Assembly: GCA_019310965.1 (NCBI GenBank)
Contig: JAFDDG010000001.1
Coordinates: forward strand, 62,001 to 126,000
Length of the DNA: 64,000 bases
Direction: 5' to 3'
Origin: Deltaproteobacteria bacterium
Lineage (GTDB): Bacteria > Myxococcota_A > UBA9160 > SMWR01
Shown here: piece by piece, positions 26,119 through 36,248 of the stretch
Numbering within the stretch: position 1 is the first letter of the stretch
Layout of the letters: every line of letters starts with the position of its first letter
Notes under the pieces: generated by a model
Database searches by the model: none
The model's input: the letters and a program-made list of their open reading frames with translations, nothing else
Told to the model about the DNA's origin: nothing
Program-made: the position numbers and the translations under genes

Positions 26119-26289
26119 TCAGGCGGCGCGCCGCTTCTGCTCGCAAGCGCGTCGATCCCGCTGCGTGCACGTGCAGGAACCTTCCTTCCCACCGCAGGAG
26201 CCCTTGAGGCTGCGCCCCCCCGCGAGGCCGAGCGCCATGCCGCCCATCACGAGGGCAAAGAGCAGCAAGGTGGCAAGGAAGGTCGACAT
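26119..26289 (-). CDS. nqrM: NqrM-like Na+-NQR maturation protein, 56 residues
   Basis: This short gene encodes 56 residues: one N-terminal membrane helix (FLATLLLFALVMGGMALG), then GRSLKGSCGG and further Cys, giving Cys at 32, 39, 41 and 49. This matches NqrM (DUF539), a small membrane protein required for assembly of Na+-NQR and thought to deliver the Fe centre bound by NqrD and NqrE. It lies four bases after apbE at the end of the nqr operon, where nqrM is commonly found. It is below the usual length cut-offs and easily missed. Its C-terminus is Arg-rich. The start is the only ATG upstream of the helix. Confidence 0.85.
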   Translation of the reverse strand: MSTFLATLLLFALVMGGMALGLAGGRSLKGSCGGKEGSCTCTQRDRRACEQKRRAA

Positions 26290-26293
26290 GGGC

Positions 26294-27382
26294 TCACTCG
26301 GCTGCGTCGGTTGCGAGCCAGGGTGAAAAACGCTGCGTCATCTCCGGCCGGAAACTCCCGTCGGCGTTCCGGATCAGAAAGTAGGCGGCGAGCCCCTGGC
26401 GCGTCGCCAGAGTGTAGCCGGCCTCGGGCCCGAGGACATTCAGGGCGGTCGCCAGGGCGTCTGCCTCCGCGGCCTCGGAGTGGATGACCGTGACCGAGGC
26501 CAGGCGGTGCCGGATCGGCTCGCCGCTGCGCGGGTCAATGGTGTGGGATACCCGGCGACCCTCGCTCTCGTAGTAGTTCCGGTAGTCGCCGGAGGTGGCC
26601 ATGGCCGCGTCGCGCAGTGCAACGACGCGATGGACGCGCCGGCCCACGGCGTCGGGTTCTTCGATGGCCACCCGCCAGGCCTCCCCGTCGAGCCGCACGC
26701 CGGCCCCCCGCAGCTCGCCACCGATCTCGACGAGAAAGTTGTCGAGCCCGAGCGCGAGCAGTGCCCGCGCAACTTCATCGACGGCGAATCCCTTGGCAAC
26801 GGCCGAGAGATCGCACTCGACGCCATCCGCCTGCTTGGTGAGCGTGCCGGCGACGCGATCCAGGGCGAGCTTCGTGTAACCGACCCGAGCGCGCAGCGCG
26901 CGGAGCTCGGCGGGCGATGGAGGCGTGGGCTCGAGCGCCCGCGCCCCGGCGCCGAAGCCCCAGGCCGCGACCAGCGGCGAGACGGTGACGTCGAACGCCC
27001 CCCCGGACAGAGCGCTCACGCCCTGCGCGATCTCGAAGACCCGAAACGTCTCGGCCGCCAGCGGGAAGGCCACACCGCCTGGCTGCGCGTTCAAGCGAAC
27101 GAGCTCCGAATCTGCACGCCAGGTCGACATCAGCGCCTCGACGCGCTCGATGCTCGAGCTGGCCGCGTCGACGGCGGCACGCTCCCGCGCGCCGTCGAGC
27201 CCGGCGTGAGCAACCTTCACGGACCACGTGGTCCCCATGGCGGACCCGCCGATGTGGAAGTACGGCCGCTGGGGCTCGTCCTGATAGCGGTGCCACGTCA
27301 CCACCAATAGCGCGAGCAACAACAGCGGAAGCAGAATACGCGCGCGCGGACTCAGGGGATCGCGCTCGGCGGCAGGTCTCAT
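26294..27382 (-). CDS. apbE: ApbE, FAD:protein FMN transferase
   Basis: This 362-residue membrane-anchored or lipid-free exported protein carries an N-terminal helix (LLPLLLLALLVVTW) and the ApbE fold. Landmarks are AMGTTWSVKV, the DVTVSPLV block, the EIGGELRGAG strand and DPRSGEP near the metal site. ApbE transfers FMN from FAD to a threonine in the motif SGAT of NqrB and NqrC, both present upstream in this operon (Thr234 and Thr227). It follows nqrF by 48 bp and precedes nqrM by four bases. The mature protein faces the periplasm. Confidence 0.94.
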   Translation of the reverse strand: MRPAAERDPLSPRARILLPLLLLALLVVTWHRYQDEPQRPYFHIGGSAMGTTWSVKVAHAGLDGARERAAVDAASSSIERVEALMSTWRADSELVRLNAQPGGVAFPLAAETFRVFEIAQGVSALSGGAFDVTVSPLVAAWGFGAGARALEPTPPSPAELRALRARVGYTKLALDRVAGTLTKQADGVECDLSAVAKGFAVDEVARALLALGLDNFLVEIGGELRGAGVRLDGEAWRVAIEEPDAVGRRVHRVVALRDAAMATSGDYRNYYESEGRRVSHTIDPRSGEPIRHRLASVTVIHSEAAEADALATALNVLGPEAGYTLATRQGLAAYFLIRNADGSFRPEMTQRFSPWLATDAAE

Positions 27383-27430
27383 GGCCGACTCGGAAGAGGC
27401 ACGCCGCTGCCGGCGGTCGGCGTCGCCCGA

Positions 27431-28651
27431 CTAACCGAAGTTGTCGAACGCGATGTTGTCGGGCTCGACACCCAGGTCTTCGAGCATCTGCTGCACGGCG
27501 CTGTTCATCATCGGCGGGCCGCACAGGTAGTACTCGCAATCCTCCGGCGCCGGGTGGCCATTCAAGTAGTTATCGAGCAACACCTGGTGGATGAAGCCAG
27601 TGTCTCCCTCCCAGTTGTCCTCTTCGAGGGGCTCCGAGAGTGCGAGATGCCACTCGAAATTCTCGTTCTCCGCCTGGATGGCATCGAAGTCTTCGACGTA
27701 GAAGGCCTCCCGCAGCGAACGCGCGCCGTACCAGAAGGAGATCTTGCGCTTCGTATGGACGCGCTTGAACTGGTCGAAAATGTGCGAGCGCATGGGCGCC
27801 ATGCCGGCGCCGCCACCCACGAAGATCATCTCGTTGTCGGTCTCCTTGGCGAAGAACTCGCCGTAGGGGCCCGAGATCACCACCTTGTCGCCGGGCTTCA
27901 AATTGAAGATGTAGGACGACATGATGCCCGGCGGCACGTCCGGCATGCGCGGCGGCGGCGACGCGATGCGCACGTTGAGCATGATGATGCCCTTCTCGTC
28001 GGGGTAGTTCGCCATCGAGTAGGCGCGCTCCTCGGGCTCGGTCACCTTCGAGACGTAGCGCCACTGGTCGAACTTGTCCCAGTCGCCCCGATACTCCTCC
28101 TCGACATCGAAGTCCTTGTAGGCCACCTCGTGGGGCGGGCACTCGATCTGGATGTAGCCACCCGCCCGGAAGGGCACCTCCTCGCCCTCGGGCAGCTCGA
28201 GGAGCAGCTCCTTGATGAAGGTCGCGACGTTGCGATTCGAGCGAACCGTGCAGGTCCACTTCTTGACGTCGAGCACTTCCGGGGCGACCTCGATCTCCAG
28301 GTCCTGCTTGACCTTCACCTGGCAGGCAAGCCGCACGCCCTCACGCGCCTCGCCCCGGCTGATGTGCGAGAGCTCGGTGGGCAGGATGGCGCCGCCGCCT
28401 TCGAAAACCTTGAGCGTGCACACGCCACAGCTGCCCTTCCCGCCGCAGGCGGAGGGCACGAAGATCTTGTTGTCAGCGAGGGTGCCGAGCAGCGTCGAGC
28501 CGCTCTTGGTCTCGAGCACCTTGTCGCCGCCGTTGATCGAAATACTGACCTCGCCACTGGGCACCAGCCGCGCCTTTGCGGCCATCAGCACCAGCACTAG
28601 CGCGAGGATCACGACCGTGAACCCGATCACCCCATAGAGAACGGTCAACAT
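27431..28651 (-). CDS. nqrF: Na+-translocating NADH:quinone reductase subunit F
   Basis: This 406-residue subunit takes electrons from NADH. It has one N-terminal membrane helix, a [2Fe-2S] ferredoxin domain with Cys69, Cys75, Cys78 and Cys110, an FAD domain with [13 protein letters not shown], and a C-terminal NADH domain with [14 protein letters not shown] and CGPPMMN. It passes electrons to the Fe centre and FMNs of NqrB/C/D/E. The ATG at 28651 gives an N-terminus and length matching known NqrF; a GTG three codons upstream has no better ribosome site. It follows nqrE by 33 bp. Confidence 0.97.
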   Translation of the reverse strand: MLTVLYGVIGFTVVILALVLVLMAAKARLVPSGEVSISINGGDKVLETKSGSTLLGTLADNKIFVPSACGGKGSCGVCTLKVFEGGGAILPTELSHISRGEAREGVRLACQVKVKQDLEIEVAPEVLDVKKWTCTVRSNRNVATFIKELLLELPEGEEVPFRAGGYIQIECPPHEVAYKDFDVEEEYRGDWDKFDQWRYVSKVTEPEERAYSMANYPDEKGIIMLNVRIASPPPRMPDVPPGIMSSYIFNLKPGDKVVISGPYGEFFAKETDNEMIFVGGGAGMAPMRSHIFDQFKRVHTKRKISFWYGARSLREAFYVEDFDAIQAENENFEWHLALSEPLEEDNWEGDTGFIHQVLLDNYLNGHPAPEDCEYYLCGPPMMNSAVQQMLEDLGVEPDNIAFDNFG

Positions 28652-28684
28652 TGTGTGCACCCACTGCCTGGCCCGCGACGCGGA

Positions 28685-29296
28685 CTAGAGCTGAATCCCC
28701 GAGAACGCCATGAAGCCCACGGACATGAGACCCACGACCATGAACGTGAGGCCGAGCCCGCGCAGAGGCTCCGGCACGTTGTTGTACTTGAGTTTCTCAC
28801 GCACCGCGGCTAGCGCCACGATGGCGAGCGCCCAGCCGATGCCACTGCCCAGGCCAAAGACCGTCGCCTCGCCCAAGGTGTAGTCGCGCTCGGCCATGAA
28901 GAGCGAGGCGCCGAGGATGGCGCAGTTCACGGCGATGAGCGGCAAAAACACGCCGAGCGCGTTGTAGAGCGCCGGCACATAGCGGTCGAGAGTCATCTCC
29001 ACGATCTGCACCGTGGCCGCAATCGTTCCGATCAGCGTCAGGAATGACAGGAACGAGAGATCCACGTCACCCAGACCCAGCCACGCGAGAGAGCCCGGCT
29101 TGAGGAGCGTCACGTAGAGCAGCTGGTTCAACGGTGTCGTCACGGTCAGCACGAAGATGACCGCGATCCCGAGACCGATTGCTGTTTCGACCTTCCGGGA
29201 GACGGCTAGGAAAGAGCACATCCCCAGGAAATAGGCCAGGGCCATGTTCTCAACGAACGTGGCTTTCATGGCCAAGCTCAAGTAGTGCTCCAACAT
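28685..29296 (-). CDS. nqrE: Na+-NQR subunit E
   Basis: This 203-residue subunit has six predicted helices and the conserved N-terminus [18 protein letters not shown], matching known NqrE and fixing the start. NqrE and NqrD are homologous and oppositely oriented; they form part of the channel and bind an Fe centre through Cys (CSFLAVS near residue 27 and NCAILG near 120). The first 47 bases overlap the nqrD 3' end in another frame, a longer overlap than elsewhere in the operon. Confidence 0.96.
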   Translation of the reverse strand: MLEHYLSLAMKATFVENMALAYFLGMCSFLAVSRKVETAIGLGIAVIFVLTVTTPLNQLLYVTLLKPGSLAWLGLGDVDLSFLSFLTLIGTIAATVQIVEMTLDRYVPALYNALGVFLPLIAVNCAILGASLFMAERDYTLGEATVFGLGSGIGWALAIVALAAVREKLKYNNVPEPLRGLGLTFMVVGLMSVGFMAFSGIQL

Positions 29297-29918
29297 GGAA
29301 CTCCTCCTCCACCTGCTCTGTCTTCCAGCTCCGAATGGCCCAGATGAAGCAGCCGATCAGGAGAAAGGCTGCGGGCGCCAGAACCATGAGCCCATTGGGT
29401 ACGTACCAGCCGCCCTCGTTCACCGGGTGCAGCACCGTGATGCCCCACACCTTTCCCGTGCCGAAGAGCTCGCGCATGAACGCCACCGCCATCAGCACCA
29501 GGCCGTAGCCGACGCCGTTTCCGATGCCGTCGATGAACGAGAGCGACGGCTTGTTCTGCATGGCGAAGGCCTCGGCGCGGCCCATCACGATGCAGTTCGT
29601 GATGATGAGGCCCACGAAGACCGAGAGCTGCTTGCTGATGTCGTAGACGAAGGCCTTCAACACCTGGTCGGTGATGATCACCAGCGATGCGATGATCGTG
29701 AGCTGCACGATGATGCGGATGCTGGACGGGATCCAGTTGCGGATCAGGCTCACCGCCAGATTCGAGAAGGCCGTCACGAAGATCACGGCCAGGCTCATCA
29801 CGAAGGCCGTATCCATCTTCGTGGTAACCGCCAGGGCAGAGCAGATGCCGAGCACCTGCAACGCAATCGGGTTGTTGTTGAAGAGCGGGTCGAGTAGCGC
29901 GTCGCGCTCCTTGCTCAT
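29250..29918 (-). CDS. nqrD: Na+-NQR subunit D
   Basis: This 222-residue subunit has six predicted helices, with [21 protein letters not shown] near the N-terminus and [12 protein letters not shown] in the middle, both typical of NqrD. The two conserved Cys sites take part in the intramembrane Fe centre shared with NqrE. Its C-terminus continues past the usual EQVEEE end with about 15 further residues, which creates a 47-bp overlap with nqrE. Its start overlaps the nqrC stop (TGATG), so translation is coupled. Confidence 0.96.
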   Translation of the reverse strand: MSKERDALLDPLFNNNPIALQVLGICSALAVTTKMDTAFVMSLAVIFVTAFSNLAVSLIRNWIPSSIRIIVQLTIIASLVIITDQVLKAFVYDISKQLSVFVGLIITNCIVMGRAEAFAMQNKPSLSFIDGIGNGVGYGLVLMAVAFMRELFGTGKVWGITVLHPVNEGGWYVPNGLMVLAPAAFLLIGCFIWAIRSWKTEQVEEEFHVGALLELGHESHVR

Positions 29919-30697
29919 CAGATGCCCCTTTCGATGCGATAGCGGTCCATATACGGGCCGAAGCCAGCATCGCCGAGCCAGAACGCCAGCAGGTTCGTGA
30001 CACTGCGACTCGTAATGGTGGCGCCCGAGAGGCCATCGACCCGGTACGGATCCGTCTCCGGCGAACCGGCCATCCCCTTCTTGACGGTGATGCGCACGTC
30101 GCCCTTCTCGTCGAAGGCCTTGCGGCCCTTCCAGAGCGCCTTCCAGCGCGGGTTGTCGACCTCACCGCCGAGACCCGGCGTCTCCTTGTGCTGATAGAAG
30201 GCGATGCCGTCGATGGTTCGGCCATCGGCTCCGATTGCGATGAAGCCGTAGAGGGTGCCCCAGAGCCCCGCGCCTTCGATGGGCAGGACGATCGAGCGCA
30301 GCTCACCGCCGGGCGCGACGTGGTAGACGAGCGCTTGGTTCGGAACACGCCGAACCCTGGCTCTGTTCGTCGGCGCCTCCGTGCTCGTAGCCAGGTCGGC
30401 CGCCACTGCGATCTGATCGAAACTCACCGCGTCGACGCCAGCGGCGTACTCACCGCTGGCCACGTCAACCACCTTGGCCGTGATGTTCTCGTCGAAGCGG
30501 AGCGTCACCTCGGGGCCATCGATGTCCTCGCCCTCCTGCATCAGCCCCGCGACTACGAGTACCTTCTTCTGGACGTCGAGGAGCTTGTTCGCCTCCTGCC
30601 GATCCTTCAGCGTGACGGCCGCAGTCGCCACGAAGATCGAGCACACGCCGCACACGGCGGCGGCGAAGAGAACGATGTAGCGGGAGCTATGCTCCAA
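29918..30697 (-). CDS. nqrC: Na+-NQR subunit C
   Basis: This 259-residue subunit has one N-terminal helix and a periplasmic FMN-binding domain. The covalent FMN threonine is in SGATITS, Thr227, close to Thr225 of Vibrio NqrC. It carries flavin added by ApbE and hands electrons on within the complex. The start is TTG at 30697, which overlaps the nqrB end by 11 bases; no in-frame ATG precedes the helix. TTG starts usually lower translation, here probably offset by coupling. Confidence 0.95.
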   Translation of the reverse strand: MEHSSRYIVLFAAAVCGVCSIFVATAAVTLKDRQEANKLLDVQKKVLVVAGLMQEGEDIDGPEVTLRFDENITAKVVDVASGEYAAGVDAVSFDQIAVAADLATSTEAPTNRARVRRVPNQALVYHVAPGGELRSIVLPIEGAGLWGTLYGFIAIGADGRTIDGIAFYQHKETPGLGGEVDNPRWKALWKGRKAFDEKGDVRITVKKGMAGSPETDPYRVDGLSGATITSRSVTNLLAFWLGDAGFGPYMDRYRIERGI

Positions 30698-31904
30698 CGC
30701 GCGCGAGCCTCCGGTTGATGTTCGCCCGCACCACGAAGTGGTCGATCAGCGGAGCGAACATATTCATGAATAGGATTGCCAGCATCATCCCCTCTGGATA
30801 GGCGGGGTTGACGACGCGGATCAGCACCACCAGGGAGCCGATGCCGAGGCCGTACCAGAAGCGGCCCTTGCCGGTGAAGGCGGACGAGACCGGGTCGGTG
30901 GCCATGAAGACCATCCCGAACATCCAGCCACCGAGCACCACGTGCCAGTGGAAGGGCACGGCGAACATCGGGTTGGTAGCGGAGTCGACCGAGTTGAGCA
31001 GGAAGGAGATGACGAAGGTGCCGACGACGACTCCGCTCACGGTCTGCCAGGAGCCGATGCGCGTGACGAGCAATACGGCGAGCCCGAGCAGTGCACAGAA
31101 GGCGGACGTCTCGCCCATGGAGCCGGCCTCGAAACCGTAGAAGGCGTCGCTCCAGCTGGCCGCCTCCAGCGCGCCGTGGTTCGCCGCGGCCTGGGCCAGC
31201 CAGGTGGCGCCGGTGAACGAGTCGACCCCCGCGAAGTTCGCGGCGATCCAGGGGGTATCACCGCTCATGAAGGCCGGGTATGCGAAGAAGAGGAAGGCGC
31301 GGGCGGTGAGCGCGGGGTTCAGGAAGTTCATGCCCACGCCGCCGAAGATCTCTTTGCCGAAGATCAGCCCGAAGGCCATGCCGAGGCCCACCATCCACAG
31401 CGGAATCGTGGGCGGCAGCGTCAGGGGCAGCAGCATGCCCGTGACCAGGAAGCCCTCGTTCACCTCGTGGCCACGCATGATCGCGCCGCCCACCTCGACG
31501 AGCGCACCCGCCGCGAAGACCGTCGCCAGCACGGGCAAGAAATAGAGCGCGCCGAACATCACGCAATGGACGGGGTGGGTCGCGTCGTAGCCCATGCCCG
31601 CCAGCTGCCAGAGCGCCATGCGCCAGTCATCCAGCGGCGCCGCGCCCTGGGCGATGGCGGAGAGCGCCTGGTAACCGGTGTTGTAGAGCGCGAAGAGGAT
31701 GCACGGCACCAGGGCGACCACGACGGTGATCATCAGGCGCTTGTTGTCCAGGCCGTCGCGCACGTGAGGCGCCGTGCGCGTGACGTCGCTCGGCGTGAAC
31801 ATCGCCGTGTCGTGCGCTTCCCAGAGCGGGTAGAGCTTCTCGAGCTTGCCGCCCTTTTCGAAGAGCGGCGCCACCTTGTCGTGCAGATCCAGGAGGGGCT
31901 TCAT
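30687..31904 (-). CDS. nqrB: Na+-NQR subunit B
   Basis: This 405-residue subunit has about ten helices and carries the Na+ path, riboflavin and a covalent FMN. The FMN site is FTGATWLAQ with Thr234; Vibrio NqrB uses Thr236. Helix segments such as GGVGMNFLNPALTARAF are family-conserved. The start overlaps the nqrA stop (TGATG). It is longer than many NqrB by virtue of its N-terminal cytoplasmic part, which is normal for this subunit. Confidence 0.97.
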   Translation of the reverse strand: MKPLLDLHDKVAPLFEKGGKLEKLYPLWEAHDTAMFTPSDVTRTAPHVRDGLDNKRLMITVVVALVPCILFALYNTGYQALSAIAQGAAPLDDWRMALWQLAGMGYDATHPVHCVMFGALYFLPVLATVFAAGALVEVGGAIMRGHEVNEGFLVTGMLLPLTLPPTIPLWMVGLGMAFGLIFGKEIFGGVGMNFLNPALTARAFLFFAYPAFMSGDTPWIAANFAGVDSFTGATWLAQAAANHGALEAASWSDAFYGFEAGSMGETSAFCALLGLAVLLVTRIGSWQTVSGVVVGTFVISFLLNSVDSATNPMFAVPFHWHVVLGGWMFGMVFMATDPVSSAFTGKGRFWYGLGIGSLVVLIRVVNPAYPEGMMLAILFMNMFAPLIDHFVVRANINRRLARVGA

Positions 31905-33310
31905 CAGCCTTCCTTCTCGATGATGTCGAGGTTCTTGCGCAGGAGCCGGCCGTAATCCGTCTTGCCGGGGCAGACGAAGGAGCAGAGCCCCAGATCTTCT
32001 TCATCGAGCTCGAGGGCCCCGAGCTTCTCCGCCTCCTCGACGTCGCCGATGATCAGCGCCCGCAAGAGGAATGTCGGCTCGATGTCCATGGGCATCACGC
32101 GCTCGTACGCTCCAATCGGCACCATCGCGCGATGCGAGCCGTTGGTGCTGGTAGTCATCGCAAACTTCTTGCCCTTGCCGAAGATCCTCGACAAGTAGAT
32201 GGGCAGGTTCGAGAAGGCGTTCCAACCGGGTGTCATCCAGCCCATGAAGACGCGCTCGCGGCCCTCGCGCAGCACGCTCACCTGCTGGGCGTTGCGGCCG
32301 AGGTAGCCGAAGACATCGCCCATGGCCGCCTTGCCCGAGAGCACGGAGCCGGCGATCACGCGCACCTCTTCACCGCCGCCCTCATTGTCGGCGAAGCCCT
32401 CGAGCGACGCGCCCAGGCGCGTCCTCACCAATCGCGGGTCTCGGACCATCGGCCCCGCGATCGAAACGACGCGCTCGACGTCCAGCTCGCCGGTGGCAAA
32501 GAGATGCCCGATGGCAATCACGTCCTGGTAGCCGATCTGCCACACCGTCTTCTCGCGGTGAACCGGGTCGAGCAGGTGAATGTGCAAACCCGGATTGCCG
32601 GCGGGATGCGGGCCGCGGAAACGCTCGACCTGCACGCTGGCGGGCGCGCCATCGGCGGCGCTCTGATCCGCGTGTACGCAGAGGTATGTGGCGCCGTCGG
32701 TGAGCTTGGAGACGATCTCGAGGCCGCGCAGGAAATCCTCCCGGCGCGTGAGCGTGGCACCCTGCCGACGGCGGTTGATCACCACGTCCGGCACCGGCGC
32801 GTGCGGGTTGGTGTCGATCGCCGTGACGAAGAGTGAATGCGGAGTGCTGCTCGGGCTCGGCACCTTGCTGAACGGCCGCGCGCGCAGCGCCGTCCACTGA
32901 CCGGACTCCACCAGCAGGTCGACCACCTGCTGACGGGTGAGCTGACTGGCAGGCTGGCCGGTGTGCGCCGAGAACGCAACGCGCTCGGCCGGGTCGTCGC
33001 GGCCGGCCCTCTCGGCCTCCGACAACTCGATCACGATCGACTGCAGTACGCGGCGAGCACCGCGGTGGATGCGTTGAATGCGACCGGCGCCCGGCGCGGT
33101 GTGCAGCACGCCCGGGCACTTCCGGTCCTCGAAGAGCACCTGGCCGCGGCGCACGACCTCGCCTTCCTCGACCTTCATCGAGGGCTTCATGCCGAGGAAG
33201 TCGTCGGCGACCACGGCGACGCGAGTCGGCAGGATCTCGCCGTGGATCGCGTTGACCGGCCCGCCGCTGAGCGGCAGATCGAGGCCCTTCCTGATTTCGT
33301 GCACCTGCAT
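31904..33310 (-). CDS. nqrA: Na+-NQR subunit A
   Basis: This 468-residue soluble subunit forms the cytoplasmic lid that binds ubiquinone and inhibitors. The start [16 protein letters not shown] gives the typical NqrA N-terminus (KGLDLPLxG...I), so the ATG at 33310 is preferred although the frame stays open for another 426 bp upstream. The C-terminal [19 protein letters not shown] is typical. It is the first gene of the operon nqrABCDEF-apbE-nqrM. AAGGAAGG lies about 11 bases upstream, which is a little far. Confidence 0.96.
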   Translation of the reverse strand: MQVHEIRKGLDLPLSGGPVNAIHGEILPTRVAVVADDFLGMKPSMKVEEGEVVRRGQVLFEDRKCPGVLHTAPGAGRIQRIHRGARRVLQSIVIELSEAERAGRDDPAERVAFSAHTGQPASQLTRQQVVDLLVESGQWTALRARPFSKVPSPSSTPHSLFVTAIDTNPHAPVPDVVINRRRQGATLTRREDFLRGLEIVSKLTDGATYLCVHADQSAADGAPASVQVERFRGPHPAGNPGLHIHLLDPVHREKTVWQIGYQDVIAIGHLFATGELDVERVVSIAGPMVRDPRLVRTRLGASLEGFADNEGGGEEVRVIAGSVLSGKAAMGDVFGYLGRNAQQVSVLREGRERVFMGWMTPGWNAFSNLPIYLSRIFGKGKKFAMTTSTNGSHRAMVPIGAYERVMPMDIEPTFLLRALIIGDVEEAEKLGALELDEEDLGLCSFVCPGKTDYGRLLRKNLDIIEKEG

Positions 33311-33781
33311 GCGCTGGCTGACCTTCCTTGGCGATCGCTCGGGTCGGTTCGCAGCCCCTCCGCACTCACCAGAGCCGCGGCCGCACCACCTTCCGGCGAA
33401 CCGGGTGGGGTGCAGCGTCAGGGCGTACCGGAGATCCGTGCAGCCGGGGCGGAACCCGCGACAACCTCGATCCCGGGGTTCCCGAAATCGGCCAGAATTT
33501 AGGGGGTTGAGCCCCGCTGCGCCAAGAGAAAGAGCCTCATTTTTTTCGAGAAATGCCCATCGGACGCCACGCGCAGCCGACCGGGCGCCGATTCCGACCG
33601 CCGATGCGGGCCGGGGCCGTGACGCGGGTGGCGAGACAGGCCACGGGCGGGGTCGGCGGGGCAAAACGCCCGACTGCCCCTGCTCGTGAAGACGACCGGA
33701 CCGAGAATGCCGGGGCTCGCCTGCGGCCGCGGGCACAGCTCGCGGTGCGGTGCCGTCGAGATTGCGCTGGCGGTGGCGAAA
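33311..33781. other. 471-bp gap between nqrA and RND gene, leader/regulatory
   Basis: No convincing gene is present. The open frame extending nqrA upstream is Arg/Gly/Pro-rich and does not resemble NqrA. The half nearest nqrA (33311-33540) probably holds the nqr promoter and a long leader of about 185 bases; a T-run at 33540-33547 is the most AT-rich part. The other half is very G+C-rich with no feature I can name; the RND gene ends at 33782, so its terminator may lie here, but I see no clear hairpin-plus-T-run. Confidence 0.5.
33496..33525 (-). promoter_or_regulatory. Possible sigma-70-type promoter for the nqr operon
   Basis: Reading leftward, TTGGCG (33525-33520) and TAAATT (33501-33496) are separated by 18 bases and sit about 185 bp upstream of nqrA. 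The spacer contains a GGGG/CCCC inverted repeat. The match is moderate and other starts are possible. Confidence 0.3.
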
Positions 33782-36217
33782 TCAGCTCCGCGCCCGGTGC
33801 GTCAGCACCAGCAACGCCGGCGTCACGGTGATGTCCAGCAGGAACGCGCTGGCGATGGCAAACGCCGTGAGAAAGCCGACTTCCTTGAGGTTGACCATTT
33901 CCGACAGCGTCAGCACCAAGAACCCCGCGGTCAAGACTACCGATGTGAAGAGCAGGGCGCGCCCGGTCGACTGCATCGTCAGCTCGACGCAGCGCAACGG
34001 ATCGTTGCCCTGGGCCAGATAGCGCCGGAAGCTCGCGATGAAGTGGACGCTGTCGTCCACCGCGAGCCCGATCGCAATGCACCCCGCCAGCAGCGTGAAC
34101 ATGTCGATCGGGATGCCTGTCAGCCCCATCAGGCCGAGCGTCATGAAGATGGGCACCAGGTTGGGAACCATGCTCACGAGCCCCGCGCGCAGGCTGCCGA
34201 TCAACAACATCATGAGAGGTGTAATGAGCGCCAGGGCCAGCGCGTAGCTGCGCAGCATGCTCTCCATGGTCGCGATGACGGTGTGCGAAATGAGGGCAAT
34301 CATCCCTGTCAGCTGCAACGTGCCTTGATCGCCCAGCATCTCGCGGAAGGCGGGCTCCGCCTCGCGAATGAACGCCGAGGTGTGCACACCGTTCGTCCAC
34401 TGGGTGCGCACCGTGAAGCGAGCCTCGCTGAACTGCGGATCCACCATCTGCTCGAGATCGTCGCTGCCGGCGTTCTCGAAGAGCAGCAGCTCCTGCGCCA
34501 GCAGCTGGCGGTTCTGCGGGAGCACGTAGAACGCAGCGGCGTTTCCGTTCAACGCCTGGTGCGTCTCCTTCGCGATGTCGACGACCGAGACCGTGTGCGT
34601 GAGCTTCGCACCCTGCTCTTTGAACTCCTCGACCAACGCGGTAAACCGCTCGAGGCGGTTCATCGCCGCCGGCTCGTGCAAGCCGTTCTCGCGCCCGGTG
34701 TCGACGATCAGCTCGAGCGCGAGCGAGCCGCCGAAGTCCTCGTTGATGGCTTGGCTGGCGCGGTAGTAGGGGTGATCCCTCGGAAACCACGAGATCGGAT
34801 CCGAGCTCATCTCGAGCCGCGTCATGGCCAGCAGGGAACCGACCGCCAGCAACGCCGTCACCGCCAGCATCGCCCTCGGGTGCCGAGCCGCCGCTCCTGC
34901 CGTGGCGCCCAGCAAGGCGTCGACACGCGGGGTAGCCACATGCCGCTTGGCGCGCAGCGGAAACAAGGCGAGCAGAGCCGGCAGGAGCACGAGCGCGTAG
35001 ATGAGTGCGACGACCGCACCGAGTGCGGCGAGCAGACCCATCTCCACGATCGGCTTCATCTGCGCCACCAGGAAGGAGAGCATTCCGGTCGCTGTGGTCA
35101 CGGCCGTCATCACGATCGGCAGGCCCGAGTGGCGCATTGCGTACTCGAGGGCGTCCAGGCGTTCGACGCCCTCCCCCAGACGACGCAAGAAGATCGTGAC
35201 GATGTGCACCGTGTGGCTGACTCCCACTGCCAGCAGGAAGGACGGCAACAGCTGCGACGTGACGCTGAAGGGGATGCCGAAGACTGCGGCCAGGCCGAAC
35301 GTCGCCAATACCGCCGGAACGACGACCAGCACGCATAGGAAGACCGGAGAAAACCTCCGGAAGAGCAGCAACAACAACCCAGCGATTGCGAGCAAGGCGC
35401 CGCCGAAGAAGCGGGGGACATCGTGCGCCATCGACACGCTGAACTCGTGGGTCATCATCGTGCCACCCCCGAACAAGATCTCGAAGTCCGGCGCGTCGTA
35501 ACGCGCCGCCACGCGCTTGATGGCTTCGATCAGCTCGCTGTTCTCGGGGCCGGTCAGGAAGGGTCGCTTGCGGGGCGACGGCGATGCGATGTCGGCATCG
35601 AAGCCGCCAAACTCATCCAGCTCGTCGCCCAGAGACGAGTACGTCGCGGCTTCGAGCAGAATCGCGGTAGAACGCCCGTCCTCCGAAATGAGCCCGGTCT
35701 TCTTATAGGATGGCGTCGAGAGCACGCGCTCCCGCAGGGCGGAGAGCGCCTCCGGCGTGGCGGGCATCTCCTCGAGCAGATCCTCTACGACGAGCTCGTC
35801 GCCACGCCCATAGACCGAGCGCACGTTCACGAGACTCGTCAGGTCTTCCAGGTAGGGAACCTCGTTCTCCAGATCTTCGTGGAACCCACGCAGCTTCTCG
35901 AGGAAGCCCACATCAAAGATCTCCGGCGGCGAGATCACGAGCATCACGATCTGGTCCTGGCCGAATTTCTCGCGAAACGCGTCGTACGCGGTGCGCACGG
36001 GATCGGCCTCGAAGAGGAAGTCCTCGGTCGCCGTCTTGACCTCGATGTCCGGGATGCGCGTGGCGAGGCCCGCGGCGATGGCGAACATCAATCCGGCGAA
36101 GAGCCAGTGGCGGCGCCAGACGAGATGCGTCCACGCACCGAAGCCGTCTTCGATGCGATCGCGAAGCGTGGGGGAGGCGGCGCTCACGGCCGGCCGAGTA
36201 TATGTCACGGGCACCAC
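33782..36217 (-). CDS. RND (MMPL/HAE3-like) membrane exporter
   Basis: This 811-residue protein is an RND-superfamily exporter of the HAE3/MMPL type: an early helix (LFAGLMFAIAAGLATRIP), a large periplasmic loop, a helix cluster around residues 280-430, a second periplasmic loop and a final cluster from about 640. Conserved features include the helix-4 type GLAVDDSVHFIASFRRY with the proton-relay Asp pair. This group moves hopanoids, lipids or other hydrophobic molecules outward. The frame opens at a GTG at 36217; a GTG at 36187 (SAASPTL) is also plausible, and neither has a clear ribosome site. It follows the HAD gene by 31 bp and may share its transcript. Confidence 0.87.
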   Translation of the reverse strand: MVPVTYTRPAVSAASPTLRDRIEDGFGAWTHLVWRRHWLFAGLMFAIAAGLATRIPDIEVKTATEDFLFEADPVRTAYDAFREKFGQDQIVMLVISPPEIFDVGFLEKLRGFHEDLENEVPYLEDLTSLVNVRSVYGRGDELVVEDLLEEMPATPEALSALRERVLSTPSYKKTGLISEDGRSTAILLEAATYSSLGDELDEFGGFDADIASPSPRKRPFLTGPENSELIEAIKRVAARYDAPDFEILFGGGTMMTHEFSVSMAHDVPRFFGGALLAIAGLLLLLFRRFSPVFLCVLVVVPAVLATFGLAAVFGIPFSVTSQLLPSFLLAVGVSHTVHIVTIFLRRLGEGVERLDALEYAMRHSGLPIVMTAVTTATGMLSFLVAQMKPIVEMGLLAALGAVVALIYALVLLPALLALFPLRAKRHVATPRVDALLGATAGAAARHPRAMLAVTALLAVGSLLAMTRLEMSSDPISWFPRDHPYYRASQAINEDFGGSLALELIVDTGRENGLHEPAAMNRLERFTALVEEFKEQGAKLTHTVSVVDIAKETHQALNGNAAAFYVLPQNRQLLAQELLLFENAGSDDLEQMVDPQFSEARFTVRTQWTNGVHTSAFIREAEPAFREMLGDQGTLQLTGMIALISHTVIATMESMLRSYALALALITPLMMLLIGSLRAGLVSMVPNLVPIFMTLGLMGLTGIPIDMFTLLAGCIAIGLAVDDSVHFIASFRRYLAQGNDPLRCVELTMQSTGRALLFTSVVLTAGFLVLTLSEMVNLKEVGFLTAFAIASAFLLDITVTPALLVLTHRARS

Positions 36218-36248
36218 CGGGGGGCTCAGGCGATCCCGAGACGCGGCC

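Noticed and set aside
33311-33736. N-terminal extension of nqrA
   Set aside because: The extension is Arg/Gly/Pro-rich and unlike Nqr[15 protein letters not shown] at 33310 is the natural start.
33686-35338. 550-codon rightward frame opposite the RND exporter
   Set aside because: Rich in His, Gln, Arg and Asp with no motif; it is the reverse of a clear membrane-protein gene.
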